A program made the position numbers and the translations under genes. Source: an uncultured Gammaproteobacteria bacterium (GTDB lineage Bacteria > Pseudomonadota > Gammaproteobacteria > Arenicellales > JAANXG01). Taken from it: 58,250 nt of DNA. Of the stretch, positions 47,201 to 57,075 are shown one piece after another; position 1 is the first letter of the stretch; every line of letters starts with the position of its first letter. The notes below the pieces were generated by a model. The model made no database searches, had not been told where the DNA came from, and saw only the letters and a program-made list of their open reading frames with translations. The stretch covers positions 2,501 through 60,750 of the forward strand of contig CAMYMN010000019.1 of assembly GCA_947259395.1 (NCBI GenBank). Reading direction: 5' to 3'.

Positions 47201-47458
47201 ATGCGTACCTACCTACTATTAATAAAAGGGATTAACGAATACGCGATGGTTGATTTGTATTGAGTCTCGTAAGGAACCCGTTAAACTGTCTTCGCGCATG
47301 GTTACGTCGATGCTACTTCGCATGCGCAGTTAATTTCAAACGTTATCGTAACTTAATTCAAAGCTATCAATCGTTTTTACAATCTCCTTCCTCACGCACC
47401 TTGTATCAGATGCCTTGCATCTTGTATCGTGTCACTCAAACCTTTAAGCACCTCGCTT

Positions 47459-48244
47459 ATGACGAACACCCTCACCGTCAATAACGATGTTTGCGGGACG
47501 GCTACAGTTACCCTCAATCGCCCCGAAGTCCATAACGCACTCAATGGTGAACTGATCCACGAGTTGACCGTAGCTTTAAAGTCGCTGGGCAAGAACAACG
47601 ATGTGCGGATGATGGTACTCGCCGCCGAAGGAAAGAGCTTTTCCGCCGGCGCCGACCTGGCATGGATGCGACAAATGGCGGATGCCTCGGAACAGGAGAA
47701 CTACCAAGATGCCATGCAACTTGCACAGTTGCTGCAGGTCCTCGATGGGCTACCCAAACCGACCATTGCTCGCATCCACGGCGCGGTCTACGGCGGGGCG
47801 ATTGGCCTGGTCGCCTGCTGCGATATCGCCATCGCATCGGAACGCGCAATATTCAGTTTATCTGAGGCTAAGCTGGGGCTGGTACCGGCGGTGATCAGTC
47901 CATATGTCATCCGCGCCATCGGCGGACGCGCCGCGCGCCGCTATTTTCAGAGTGCAGAACGGTTCGACGCCGCCCAAGCGCGTCGCATTGGACTCATTCA
48001 CGAGGTTGTGGCGGCGGACAAATTAGACGAGTCACTTTCGGGATTAATCGATCATCTTCAGGCGGCGGGACCGGATGCGCAAGCGGCGGCAAAACAACTC
48101 ATCCACGAAGTGGACGGCGCGCGCATCGATAACGAACTGATGCAGACCACTGCACAAATGAATGCCCGCATGCGCAAGACCCAAGAAGGTCAGGAAGGTA
48201 TCAGCGCGTTTCTGGGCAAGCGTAAACCCACATGGCAAAAATGA
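47459..48244 (+). CDS. liuC: Methylglutaconyl-CoA hydratase / enoyl-CoA hydratase
   Basis: 261-residue crotonase-fold enzyme, probably hydrating 3-methylglutaconyl-CoA in leucine degradation. The oxyanion-hole segments are [15 protein letters not shown] and [21 protein letters not shown], typical of LiuC. An in-frame GTG 30 bp upstream (47429) is an alternative start. It overlaps liuE by 13 bp. Separated from liuR–A–B by about 18.8 kb. Confidence 0.92.
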   Translation: MTNTLTVNNDVCGTATVTLNRPEVHNALNGELIHELTVALKSLGKNNDVRMMVLAAEGKSFSAGADLAWMRQMADASEQENYQDAMQLAQLLQVLDGLPKPTIARIHGAVYGGAIGLVACCDIAIASERAIFSLSEAKLGLVPAVISPYVIRAIGGRAARRYFQSAERFDAAQARRIGLIHEVVAADKLDESLSGLIDHLQAAGPDAQAAAKQLIHEVDGARIDNELMQTTAQMNARMRKTQEGQEGISAFLGKRKPTWQK

Positions 48245-49173
48245 CGCTGCCGGCGCGCGTCAAGCTGGTGGAAGTCGGTCCCCGCGATGGATTGCAGAAC
48301 GAACCGCAGTCGGTACCCACGCACGTCAAAATAGAACTCATCGACCGGCTTACCGCCGCCGGCCTTCCGGTGATCGAGGCCGGTAGCTTCGTCTCCCCCA
48401 AGTGGGTCCCGCAACTGCAAGACACTGCCGAGGTCCTCGCCGGTATTCAGCGCCGCGCCGATGTGCGCTACCCGGTGCTGGTGCCGAACATGAAGGGCTT
48501 TGAACGCGCGCTTGCCGCCGGCGTAGAAGAGATCGCGGTATTCGGCGCTGCCTCCGAGACCTTCAGTCACAAGAACATCAACTGCAACATCGATGAGAGC
48601 CTGGAACGCTTCGACGACGTGTGTGACGCGGCCCGCGACAACAATATCGCCGTGCGCGGCTATATCTCTTGTGTCTTGGGCTGCCCCTACGAAGGCGACA
48701 TTGCGCCGGCCGCGGTCGCGCGCGTTGCCGAGCGTCTTAGGGGGATGGGCTGCTATGAGATCTCGCTCGGGGACACCATCGGCGTCGGCACACCGCTTAA
48801 GGCCCAAGCATTGATAGAGAATGTCGCCGATCGCGTGCCGGTGGAAGTGCTCGCCGCACACTTTCATGATACCTACGGCCAGGCGCTGGCGAATCTTATC
48901 ACCGTATTGCCCCTCGGTATCGCCACCATCGACTGCTCGGTCTCCGGTCTGGGTGGCTGCCCCTATGCCAACGGCGCCACCGGAAACGCGGCCACTGAAG
49001 ACGTGCTCTTCCTGCTCAATGGGCTGGGTATCGATACCGGCGTCGATATGGACGTCCTGTTGGACGCATCGCGATTTATCTCCGCTGCATTGAAACGAAC
49101 GCCGGTGTCCAAGGTGGCGCGCGCACTGTTGAAAAGTCGAAACGAATCCCGCAGCGGTGAATCACAAAGTTAG
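48232..49173 (+). CDS. liuE: Hydroxymethylglutaryl-CoA lyase
   Basis: 313-residue TIM-barrel enzyme splitting HMG-CoA into acetyl-CoA and acetoacetate. Signature segments are [12 protein letters not shown] (metal and active site), [12 protein letters not shown] (metal histidines) and [14 protein letters not shown] with the catalytic loop cysteine. An alternative ATG at 48241 would give an ATGA overlap with liuC. Product acetoacetyl units would feed the thiolase at 25824. Its 3' end overlaps the convergent thioesterase gene by 12 bp. Confidence 0.95.
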   Translation: MAKMTLPARVKLVEVGPRDGLQNEPQSVPTHVKIELIDRLTAAGLPVIEAGSFVSPKWVPQLQDTAEVLAGIQRRADVRYPVLVPNMKGFERALAAGVEEIAVFGAASETFSHKNINCNIDESLERFDDVCDAARDNNIAVRGYISCVLGCPYEGDIAPAAVARVAERLRGMGCYEISLGDTIGVGTPLKAQALIENVADRVPVEVLAAHFHDTYGQALANLITVLPLGIATIDCSVSGLGGCPYANGATGNAATEDVLFLLNGLGIDTGVDMDVLLDASRFISAALKRTPVSKVARALLKSRNESRSGESQS

Positions 49174-49602
49174 TCGTTCAAGGGCGGTACGGATGCCCTG
49201 GGGGATGGACACCGGCGTTTGCGAGGCGCGGTCAACGAACACATGCACGAAGTATCCGGCCGCAGCGATGGCGGCTTCCCCGTGTTTGAATAATCCAATC
49301 TCATAGCGGACGCTGGAATTACCGAGGTGTCCGACACGCAAACCGGCGTCAATGGAATCCGGAAATTGCAGCGAGCGCGAGAATCGACATTGGGTTTCCA
49401 CGGCGATGCCGACCACCGGGTCGCTGATAATGTCCAATCCGCCATGGTCGATCAAGTATTTGTTGATCACGGTGTCAAAGTACGCGTAATACACCACGTT
49501 GTTGACATGGCCATATATGTCGTTGTCCATCCAGCGCGTCGGAATATTGAGGAAGTGTTTGTAATCGGCACGGGTTGGGAAGTCGTCGGCAGCGACCATC
49601 AT
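49162..49602 (-). CDS. Acyl-CoA thioesterase (4-hydroxybenzoyl-CoA thioesterase/YbgC-like)
   Basis: 146-residue single hotdog domain. The active-site helix region [21 protein letters not shown] carries the catalytic aspartate. It would hydrolyse short or aromatic acyl-CoA thioesters. Its start overlaps the stop of the upstream acyl-CoA synthetase by ATGA, so the two are translationally coupled. Confidence 0.92.
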   Translation of the reverse strand: MMVAADDFPTRADYKHFLNIPTRWMDNDIYGHVNNVVYYAYFDTVINKYLIDHGGLDIISDPVVGIAVETQCRFSRSLQFPDSIDAGLRVGHLGNSSVRYEIGLFKHGEAAIAAAGYFVHVFVDRASQTPVSIPQGIRTALERLTL

Positions 49603-51239
49603 TTTTTATTCTGCTGTTCCTGATCCATGCGCCGTAACTCGACGCGGCGCACTTTGCCGGTGGTGGTCATCGGCATCTCTTCGATGAACTCGACGGCCCG
49701 CGGGTATTCGTAGGCGGCGAGGCGGGTCTTCACCGCGGCTTGGATCTCGGCTTTTAACGCGTCATTGGGCGCGAAACCTTCCGCCAGAACAATGTAGGCC
49801 TTGATAATATTACCGCGCAGCGCGTCCGGGCTGCCGATCACCGCCGCCTGGACCACCGCCGGGTGTTTCAACAAACAGTCTTCGATCTCCCCGGGCCCAA
49901 CCCGGTGTCCGGCGCTGCTGATTACATCGTCCTTGCGCCCAACAAACCAAATGTACCCATCCTCGTCGCGGTAGCCCACATCTCCGGTACAAAACCAGTC
50001 ACCAACGAACTTGTCGCGGGTCGCGCGATCGTTGTTCCAGTAGCCCAGAAACATGACCGGATCATCGACACGCCGGGCGGCGAGTTCGCCGTTCTCTCCG
50101 GCGGGCAGCTCATTGCCGTCATCGTCGATGACGGACACGATATGACCAGGATAGGGCTTGCCCATGGAACCCGGTTTCACCTCCATGATCGGGGCGCAAT
50201 TTCCAACCAGGTAATTGAACTCGGTCTGTCCCCACATCTCGTTGATCTGAAAGCCCAGCGCCTCCTGACCCCACTCGTAGAGTTCCGACCCCATGGTTTC
50301 GCCCGCAGACATGATGGCGCGAAGCTTGAACTTATAACGATCGACATCAGTGACCTTCCGGATCATCTTCAACGCCGTGGGCGGGATGAAGGCATTGGTC
50401 ACCGCATACTTTTCCATCAACCGGCAAGCGCGATTGGCATCGAACTTGCCGCCCTCGAAGGCAACGATGGGTTTGCCGTAATACCAGGTCGGTAACAAGC
50501 CATCCATGAGCCCGCCGGTCCACGCCCAATCCGCGGGGGTCCAGAACACGTCATTCGGTTCCGGAAAAAAATTCTGCGACAGCTCGAACCCGGTCAGATT
50601 GCCCAGCAACGCGCGATGCGCAACCAGCGCACCCTTGGGTGGACCAGTGGTGCCCGAGGTGTAAATCAACAACGCCGGATCGTCGGCCTTGGTTGGCGCC
50701 GGTGTCAATTGTTCCGCGGCCGCATCTATCAGTTTCCAAAAATTCGCATCGCCCGCGGATTCGCCGCAACTAATGACGGTCTGCAACTCCGGCAATCGCG
50801 GCTTCAGGTCCTGAATCATGGCGACGTGATGACCCAGGGTGATTACCGCCTTGGCACCGCTGTCGCTGAGCCGGTATTCGATGGCGTCGGGGCCGAACAG
50901 AATCGAAAGCGGCAGGGCCACCGCGCCCAGTTTGTACACCGCGAGGTGCGCGATACCGGTCTCGATTCGTTGCGGCAGAATAATCCCGACACGGTCACCG
51001 CGCGCAACGCCCATGGCGCGCAGGGCATTGGCAATCCGGTTTGACAGGGTGCTTAGTTGCCCGAAGGTGTAGGTCTTTTCCTCGCCTTCCTCGTTCTCGT
51101 AAAACATCGCCGGGTGATTCGCCAGCCCGGTGTGCTTATCGCAGACCTGGTGGGCGATGTTGCAGTGTTCCGGCACGTGCCAGCGGAAATCGCGGCAGAT
51201 GGTGTCGAAATCCCGATAATTGGGGTCGATGAGCTGCAT
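49599..51239 (-). CDS. Acyl-CoA synthetase (AMP-forming, acetyl/medium-chain type)
   Basis: 546 residues from the ATG at 51239, chosen because AAGGA precedes it and homology begins there ([18 protein letters not shown]). The frame is open to 51338. It has the P-loop [51 protein letters not shown] and the C-terminal lysine region MTTTGKVRR. It activates a short or medium acid to its CoA ester. Coupled with the thioesterase and divergent from an enoyl-CoA hydratase. Confidence 0.93.
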   Translation of the reverse strand: MQLIDPNYRDFDTICRDFRWHVPEHCNIAHQVCDKHTGLANHPAMFYENEEGEEKTYTFGQLSTLSNRIANALRAMGVARGDRVGIILPQRIETGIAHLAVYKLGAVALPLSILFGPDAIEYRLSDSGAKAVITLGHHVAMIQDLKPRLPELQTVISCGESAGDANFWKLIDAAAEQLTPAPTKADDPALLIYTSGTTGPPKGALVAHRALLGNLTGFELSQNFFPEPNDVFWTPADWAWTGGLMDGLLPTWYYGKPIVAFEGGKFDANRACRLMEKYAVTNAFIPPTALKMIRKVTDVDRYKFKLRAIMSAGETMGSELYEWGQEALGFQINEMWGQTEFNYLVGNCAPIMEVKPGSMGKPYPGHIVSVIDDDGNELPAGENGELAARRVDDPVMFLGYWNNDRATRDKFVGDWFCTGDVGYRDEDGYIWFVGRKDDVISSAGHRVGPGEIEDCLLKHPAVVQAAVIGSPDALRGNIIKAYIVLAEGFAPNDALKAEIQAAVKTRLAAYEYPRAVEFIEEMPMTTTGKVRRVELRRMDQEQQNKK

Positions 51240-51388
51240 AGAGTCCTTGATCTTTTGGGCGACTAGCTTAGCGTATATGGGACGCCGGAAGAAATGTCCA
51301 CGCGGGCATTCATCGTGTGACGCTGCCGCTTGCATCAACGTATAAGCTCACGCAGAATCCCCGCTTTCCAAGTCATGGTGAGACCATC

Positions 51389-52192
51389 GTGAGCACGCCA
51401 GCCGAAAAAACCAGCCAAGCAGACATTCTGTTGCGCAACCAGACCGACGGCGTCGTGACGCTGACCTTGAATCGGCCCAAAGACTACAACGCCCTGTCCG
51501 AGGCGATGCTCACCGCACTGCAAACGGCCCTGGATGACATCGCCGATGATGAGTCAGCTCGCGTGGTAGTACTGGCGGGTGCCGGTAAGGCATTTTGTGC
51601 GGGACATGATCTCAAGGAGATGCGCGCCAAACCGGACCAGGAGTACTACCAACGCCTGTTCAATCAATGCAGCCGCATGATGTTGACCATGAATCGCATT
51701 CCGCAGCCGGTGATCGCGCGCGTACACGGTATCGCCACTGCCGCCGGCTGCCAACTCGTGGCCACTGCAGATCTGGCGGTAGCGTCCAGTGAGGCGAGTT
51801 TCGCCACCTCGGGGATCAACCTGGGATTGTTCTGCGCCACTCCCGGCGTATCGCTAAGCCGCAACGTGTTGCGCAAACATGCGATGGAGATGCTGCTCAC
51901 CGGAGAGTTCATCAGCGCCGAGGCCGCGGTGGAGCTGGGGCTGGTGAACCGTGTGGTGGACCCCGACAGGCTCGACGATCAGGTGCTGGCCTTGGCGCAA
52001 CACATAACCGACCGCTCACCGGTGGCGGTGCGCACCGGCAAACAGATGTTCTACAAGCAGATCGACAAGGAGATCGAAGCCGCCTACGAATACGCCGCCG
52101 AAGTGATGGCCTGTAATATGATGGCGGAAGACGCGGTCGAAGGCATCGATGCGTTCATGGAAAAACGCGACCCCACTTGGCGCGGCCGCTAA
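51389..52192 (+). CDS. Enoyl-CoA hydratase/isomerase (ECHDC3-like)
   Basis: Crotonase-fold protein, 267 residues from the GTG at 51389; an upstream GTG at 51317 would add 24 residues that look non-homologous. Motifs KAFCAGHDLKEMRAK and RVHGIATAAGCQLVATADLAVAS define the oxyanion hole. The catalytic glutamates of true hydratases are not evident, as is common in ECHDC3-like members. The gene's end and following 27 bp are echoed at 57074–57110 beyond the inserted block. Confidence 0.9.
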   Translation: MSTPAEKTSQADILLRNQTDGVVTLTLNRPKDYNALSEAMLTALQTALDDIADDESARVVVLAGAGKAFCAGHDLKEMRAKPDQEYYQRLFNQCSRMMLTMNRIPQPVIARVHGIATAAGCQLVATADLAVASSEASFATSGINLGLFCATPGVSLSRNVLRKHAMEMLLTGEFISAEAAVELGLVNRVVDPDRLDDQVLALAQHITDRSPVAVRTGKQMFYKQIDKEIEAAYEYAAEVMACNMMAEDAVEGIDAFMEKRDPTWRGR

Positions 52193-52226
52193 TCGAGCGA
52201 TACAAACGCTCGCGAGGGAGTTCGAG

Positions 52227-52360
52227 TTCCGGGGACAGTATACTCATCTGTGCATAAATGCGCCGACGGACTACTCATCTATCACCGACGACACCTACAA
52301 AGATCAGTTCAGTTAATCAACAATCCAACATATCCACAAATAAGTATACTGTCCCCGGAA
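52227..52360. repeat. 134-bp element with perfect 18-bp terminal inverted repeats (copy 1)
   Basis: Ends are TTCCGGGGACAGTATACT (52227–52244) and its exact reverse complement (52343–52360). The interior contains CTACTCATCTATCACC and AGATCAGTTCAGTTAATCAA. A second copy of the same length lies at 56837–56970. Non-coding and MITE-like. It precedes the cyclase at 52488. Confidence 0.9.
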
Positions 52361-52487
52361 TATCGGAATATAGCGGACTCTGAAGGCCGTCGACGGACCA
52401 GCATTGATACTGTGTCAAGCCAACGAGTTATTGATCTATGCGTATGGTAGGCTAACCCAGCGTAAGGCATAGACATAGGAGCCTGCT

Positions 52488-55400
52488 TTGGAAGTTGTCA
52501 CCTGGCTTCGTGAATTGGGTTTCGGCGAATACGCCGATTCGTTCGCGGAGAATAGAATAGACCCGACAGTACTGCGGCAACTCACCAGTGACGACCTCAA
52601 GGAACTCGGAGTGGCGGCGCTCGGCGATCGTAAAAAATTGCTCGCCGCGATAGCAGAACTCGATCGCCCCGAAGCCTCACCCACCGACGATGAGACGCTT
52701 GCGATACCCCCCACGCCGGACGGAGGGCCGCTGGCCTACACGCCGCGCCACCTGGCAAATCGAATCCTCGATGGCCGAAGCGATATCGAGGGCGAGCGAA
52801 AGCACGTAACGGTGCTTTTCGCCGATATCAAAGGTTCGACCGCCCTGATCGAAGGATTGGATCCCGAGGAAGTGGCGCAAAAGCTGGGACCTGCGATCGC
52901 TCTGATGATGGATGCTGTCCATCAATACGAGGGTACGGTCAACAAGGTTCAAGGTGACGGAATCATGGCGTTATTTGGAGCTCCCCTCGCGCATGAGGAT
53001 CATGCCGTGCGCGCGTGTCTCTCGGCACTCGCAATTCGCGACTTGATGGCGGGCAACGCGGAGGATGCGGTCGAGCTGCGGGTTGGCCTGCACTCCGGGG
53101 AGGTCCTTGTGCGCGCCATCCACAACGACTTGTCGATGGACTACGACGCTATCGGCGCATCGGTCCATCTCGCGGGTCGAATGGAGCAAATCGCCGCTCC
53201 CGGGTGCATCTACATGACTGCGGCGACGAAAATGCTATCCGAGGACTTCGTAGAGAGCCGAACGCTCGGGCCTACGACGGTGAAAGGCGTAAGCGACGAC
53301 GTCGAGGTGTTCGAGCTGATTGACCGGACCGCGCTCAAGATGCGCTGGGAGGCCCGCTCCCGGCGTCATCTGACAGACTTCGTCGGTCGCGCTGGCGAAC
53401 GAGACATTCTGCTGTCTGCAGCTGGCCGGGCGCAGTCGGGTAAGGGTCAAATAGTTTCGCTCATCGGCGAAGCCGGTATGGGAAAGTCACGGCTCGCTCA
53501 TGAACTCCTGCAAGTGCCGCAAATGAGCGATTGGTCCGTCTACCAATCCGGAGCATCGCCCTATGGGATGCGCGACCCTTTGCTGCCCATCGCCAATCTC
53601 CTCCGTTCGATGTTCGGTATTGGCGATCGGGACGGCAAGACCGAGATCGAAATCAAAATTACCGATGGGCTCGCGTTCCACACGGACGCAAAGACCGATC
53701 TTGCTCACATTATCCGGTTTCTGCTGAATTTGCCGATACAGGACCCGGCGTGGAATCAGCTCGACCCCGAGCTCCGGCGTCTTCGGGTCATCGACGGCCT
53801 TAGAAGCTTTCTCCTTAGCGCTGCGATGGTCCGTCCTTTGTTACTTCTAATCGAGGATCTCCATTGGATTGATTCCGAGACACAACTGCTTATCGATGCG
53901 CTCGCCGATAGTCTGGCAGCACATCGCGTGCTCCTGCTCGTGACCTATCGTCCCGAGTACCAACATCGATGGGCCAACAAGAGTTACTACACACCGATAC
54001 GCATCAATCCGCTGACCGAGTCGGGCGTGAAGGAAATGCTAAATGCGCTGGTGGGTTCGGGACCTCAGCTCGAATCGCTCAAAAGCACCCTCGTATCTCA
54101 GACTGAAGGTCGGCCGTTGTTCATCGAGGAGGTCATACGCGCGCTCAAGGAATCCGGCGTGTTGGTGGAGCGCGACGGTGTCCTCGTAGTCGAGGGCAGC
54201 ACCGAGAAGATCGATGTCCCCGCTTCGGTCAGAGATGTGCTGGCAGCACGCATCGACCGTCTGGATCCCGACCTCAAGCGATTGCTACAGACGGCATCCG
54301 TGATCGGGCGCCGTGTGCCGGTCCGGTTGCTCGAACGGACGGCCGATTTGCCGGCGGCAACGTTGGCATGCCGACTGTCGGACTTGCAGGAAGCGGAGCT
54401 TCTTCATGAACTCGTCGGTGGTGTCGATGCGGAGTTCCAGTTCAAGCACGCATTGACCGAGGAAGTCGCTTACGCCTCGCTGACCCACGACAGGCGTAGG
54501 GTGTTGCACGGTCGTCTCGTCGACGGGATCGAAGGCGCCTACACAGATCGACTGGAAGAACGTTATGAGGAACTCGGCCGCCATGCACTGCGCGCCGAGC
54601 GCTGGGACAAGACCTTTGTCTACTGTCGGCTGGCAGCGAAGAACGCTCATGCCCGGTCGGCGTATCAGTCGGCAATCGAATGGTTCGATGAAGCATTGGC
54701 CGCTCTCGACAAATCGCCGAACGACAGAGTTCGGATCAAAGACAAGATCGACGTTCGGCTGGAGATGCGGACGGCATTGTGGCCGCTGGGACGACATGAG
54801 GAGCTGGAGCGACGTATTAGCGAGGCGGGTAAACTCGCGGAGCAAGCCGGTGAAACGGCGCTGCTCGCCAACGTCTACAACTATTTGACTGCCCACTACT
54901 GGCAAGCAGGTGAACACGCCAAAGCAATCAAACTCGGCGAGCGGGGTATTGGGCTCGCCGAGGAAGCCGGTGACTTTTCCGTGCGTGTCACAACGATGCA
55001 GCACCTGGGCCTTCCCCTCATGGCGTGCGGCAGGTTTAAACGCCAGATCGCGATCCACCGGGAGGTCGCCGGCTTGCTCACGGGCGAACAAGCTTACCAG
55101 CGCCACGGGATGGCGGGATATCCCGCCGCCATCACGCGCGGCTTTCTGGCGTGGGGACTGGCCGAGGTTGGCGAATTCGAGGAAGCTTTTAAATGGGCGC
55201 GCGAGGGTGTCGCCATAGCCCAGCAAGTCGATAGCGCGATGAGCCGAGTCTGGGTCACCGATTACCTGGCGCTCACCCACCTCCTGCGCGGCGAGGCAGA
55301 GCAAGCTCTCAAACTGATGCAACCAAACTTCGAGCTGTGCCGGGACGCAGAAGTCCGTCTGTTATTTTCGTTGACGGCTGGAATACTAGGATATGCTCTT

Positions 55401-55778
55401 ACCCAGAATGATCGCGTGACAGAAGCTCTCGATATGTTTGAGCAGGCAGTTGAGCCAAACAGGCTTCAGCACCACCCGGAGGGATCGGGCTATCCCTTTG
55501 TCTGGTATGCATTGGCGGAGCGCGATACGGGCAGAGCGGGTCGAGGCCTTGCTCAGGTGCACCGGGCGATTGAAATTGCGGCGAGACAAGGCGAACGAAG
55601 TCACCAAGCATGGGCACTGTTTGCGCGTGGCGAGATCGAGGCAATGAGTGACGGATTATCTGGGCAGTCGCAGGTAAGCTATCGCGAAGCGGAAGAAATC
55701 TCGGAACAATGTGAAATGCGAACACTAGCCGGGTACTGCCGCGCGAGGCTTGAGCGTAATCTTCAGGAGCCGGCTTAG
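52488..55778 (+). CDS. SAM-domain–class III cyclase–STAND-type ATPase–TPR protein (copy b)
   Basis: 1096 residues from a TTG start with AGGAG upstream. The SAM domain is at 1–60. The linker YTPRHLANRIL (84–94) and cyclase domain (103–285) have D113, K153, D157, D220 and R231; H227 replaces the transition-state asparagine (VHLAGR). The ATPase has Walker A GEAGMGKS near 325 and LLIEDLHWID. TPR-like repeats fill about 690–1080. Its cyclase half is closest to the zinc-ribbon protein at 37117, its SAM domain to that at 42760. It lies in a block bracketed by 134-bp repeats. Confidence 0.93.
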   Translation: MEVVTWLRELGFGEYADSFAENRIDPTVLRQLTSDDLKELGVAALGDRKKLLAAIAELDRPEASPTDDETLAIPPTPDGGPLAYTPRHLANRILDGRSDIEGERKHVTVLFADIKGSTALIEGLDPEEVAQKLGPAIALMMDAVHQYEGTVNKVQGDGIMALFGAPLAHEDHAVRACLSALAIRDLMAGNAEDAVELRVGLHSGEVLVRAIHNDLSMDYDAIGASVHLAGRMEQIAAPGCIYMTAATKMLSEDFVESRTLGPTTVKGVSDDVEVFELIDRTALKMRWEARSRRHLTDFVGRAGERDILLSAAGRAQSGKGQIVSLIGEAGMGKSRLAHELLQVPQMSDWSVYQSGASPYGMRDPLLPIANLLRSMFGIGDRDGKTEIEIKITDGLAFHTDAKTDLAHIIRFLLNLPIQDPAWNQLDPELRRLRVIDGLRSFLLSAAMVRPLLLLIEDLHWIDSETQLLIDALADSLAAHRVLLLVTYRPEYQHRWANKSYYTPIRINPLTESGVKEMLNALVGSGPQLESLKSTLVSQTEGRPLFIEEVIRALKESGVLVERDGVLVVEGSTEKIDVPASVRDVLAARIDRLDPDLKRLLQTASVIGRRVPVRLLERTADLPAATLACRLSDLQEAELLHELVGGVDAEFQFKHALTEEVAYASLTHDRRRVLHGRLVDGIEGAYTDRLEERYEELGRHALRAERWDKTFVYCRLAAKNAHARSAYQSAIEWFDEALAALDKSPNDRVRIKDKIDVRLEMRTALWPLGRHEELERRISEAGKLAEQAGETALLANVYNYLTAHYWQAGEHAKAIKLGERGIGLAEEAGDFSVRVTTMQHLGLPLMACGRFKRQIAIHREVAGLLTGEQAYQRHGMAGYPAAITRGFLAWGLAEVGEFEEAFKWAREGVAIAQQVDSAMSRVWVTDYLALTHLLRGEAEQALKLMQPNFELCRDAEVRLLFSLTAGILGYALTQNDRVTEALDMFEQAVEPNRLQHHPEGSGYPFVWYALAERDTGRAGRGLAQVHRAIEIAARQGERSHQAWALFARGEIEAMSDGLSGQSQVSYREAEEISEQCEMRTLAGYCRARLERNLQEPA

Positions 55779-56393
55779 ACGTTTCCTGCGGTAAGGCACA
55801 CCACCGGGTGCGGATTGCTTCCATAGCACGCCCAAATCGATTCATAGTTAGCTACAGACGTCCTCGGCCTATCGGGTAATGTCCGCTGTAGGATTCGTGT
55901 GCAACGAGATGGGTCCGATCGAGCATGGTCAGTGTGGGTCGTCTTAACCCGTACACATCTAATAGATACAAGCAGGCCAATTCCCGTATTTATTCACCAT
56001 TGCGATGGTTCCGCCAAAGCCAGCATTTCACATCGCCGCGTCGTGGCACAAACAATCCCAAGGCAACATTACGCAGAACAGTCTCTAAGTTGCGGCGCAC
56101 CCCGAGCAACACGGAATTTATTATTGATTCAGATCAAGGACTTTGTAACTCAGAACATTTAAATATTCGCGTTTGAAGGCAAAGATCCGCGTAATCAGAC
56201 TTACCGTTTTCATCGCGCGGCCGTTCCGAATCATAAATAACGAAACATTTCGCGATTCGCTAGATCTGTGCTTATTGAGGGGATTGTTCTTGCCCTCCAC
56301 CTTCTAGCCTCCTAATGCAACAATTTGAGTGCGTGACAGCGGGCCTGAATCTATCGGGTGATGCGGCCGCCCCGCACAAAAGGAGGTCGAGCA
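55779..56393. other. Long intergenic region, no gene recognised
   Basis: 615 bp between the cyclase and the small lipoprotein gene. Short frames here (for example at 55899 and 55925) have no family features or good start sites. The only clear signal is a perfect FNR-type palindrome at 56124–56137. Confidence 0.55.
56124..56137. promoter_or_regulatory. FNR/ANR-type box
   Basis: TTGAT-TCAG-ATCAA matches the FNR consensus TTGAT-N4-ATCAA at all ten defined positions. It lies 257 bp before the lipoprotein start at 56394, farther than usual for direct activation, so an intervening leader or chance match is possible. Confidence 0.5.
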
Positions 56394-56768
56394 ATGATGA
56401 AAGATACTGCCAAATACCGACATACCGTTTACAAGCTCCTCATCATTTTTCCCATTATGGGTTTATTAATGGCAACGGGTTGTGGCGGCGGTGGCACGTC
56501 TAGCGGTGGCGGTAATATATTCAGCAACGAGTGCGGTATTACTGACCCCGGCTTCCCCTTTTGCGGCGGAGACTGGGTTCGTTGCAGGAATCAGGATGAA
56601 ACCCTGTATCAAGTTTTTGATAAAGCGTGTCCAATGGGCTGGACGCTCGTTCCCGAGGGTGTCGCATTCCCTAATCTTGCCTGTACGAATCCGGAAGGAC
56701 AGACATTTAATGTAGATGCCGAGCAGTGTCCGCCAGGGTGGACAGACTTCACGTTTACTTTTCTGTGA
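56394..56768 (+). CDS. Small cysteine-containing lipoprotein of unknown function
   Basis: 124 residues from the ATG at 56394, with AGGAGGT seven bases upstream. A signal peptide ends in the lipobox MATGC and a glycine-rich linker follows. The mature domain has nine or so cysteines including two copies of C-P-x-G-W-T (ACPMGWTLV and QCPPGWTDF), each preceded by a similar ET/QT-[LF]-[YN] segment, so the domain is an internal repeat of about 35 residues. No family recognised. Its position inside the repeat-bracketed block suggests accessory origin. Confidence 0.75.
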   Translation: MMKDTAKYRHTVYKLLIIFPIMGLLMATGCGGGGTSSGGGNIFSNECGITDPGFPFCGGDWVRCRNQDETLYQVFDKACPMGWTLVPEGVAFPNLACTNPEGQTFNVDAEQCPPGWTDFTFTFL

Positions 56769-56836
56769 TCTGCTAGCTGTTGTTCTCGATTTATGCCCGC
56801 CAGTAACATTCCGAGCATTCGTGCAACGTTTGCCAG

Positions 56837-56970
56837 TTCCGGGGACAGTTTACTTATCTGTGCATAAATTCACCGACGGACTACTCATCTATCACCAACG
56901 ACACCGACAAAGATCAGTTCAGTTAATCAACGATCCGACATATCCACAAATAAGTGAACTGTCCCCGGAA
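56837..56970. repeat. 134-bp inverted-repeat element (copy 2)
   Basis: Same length and about 90% identical to the copy at 52227–52360, in the same orientation. Terminal inverted repeats are TTCCGGGGACAGTTTACT and AGTGAACTGTCCCCGGAA, 17 of 18 complementary. Together the two copies bracket a 4.5-kb segment with a cyclase and a lipoprotein gene. Confidence 0.9.
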
Positions 56971-56975
56971 TTCCC

Positions 56976-57075
56976 CAGTTAATCAACGATCCGACATATC
57001 CACAAATAAGTGAACTGTCCCCGGAATTCCTCCAAATAAGTGAACTGTCCCCGGAATTCCTGTCCCCGGAATTCC
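56976..57075. repeat. Ladder of three progressively truncated copies of the 134-bp element's right end
   Basis: Immediately after copy 2 come about 55 bp (56976–57030, from CAGTTAATCAACGATCC), about 28 bp (57033–57060, from CAAATAAGTGAACT) and 15 bp (57061–57075, TGTCCCCGGAATTCC). All end at the same GTCCCCGGAATTCC. Each is a shorter right-end fragment of the same element, in direct orientation. Confidence 0.85.

Noticed and set aside
54285-55322. 345-codon minus-strand ORF within the SAM cyclase gene
   Set aside because: Shadow of the TPR region of the plus-strand cyclase; no recognisable protein features.
56837-57075. CRISPR array
   Set aside because: The repeats are nested truncated fragments of one element without spacers of uniform size and no cas genes are present.
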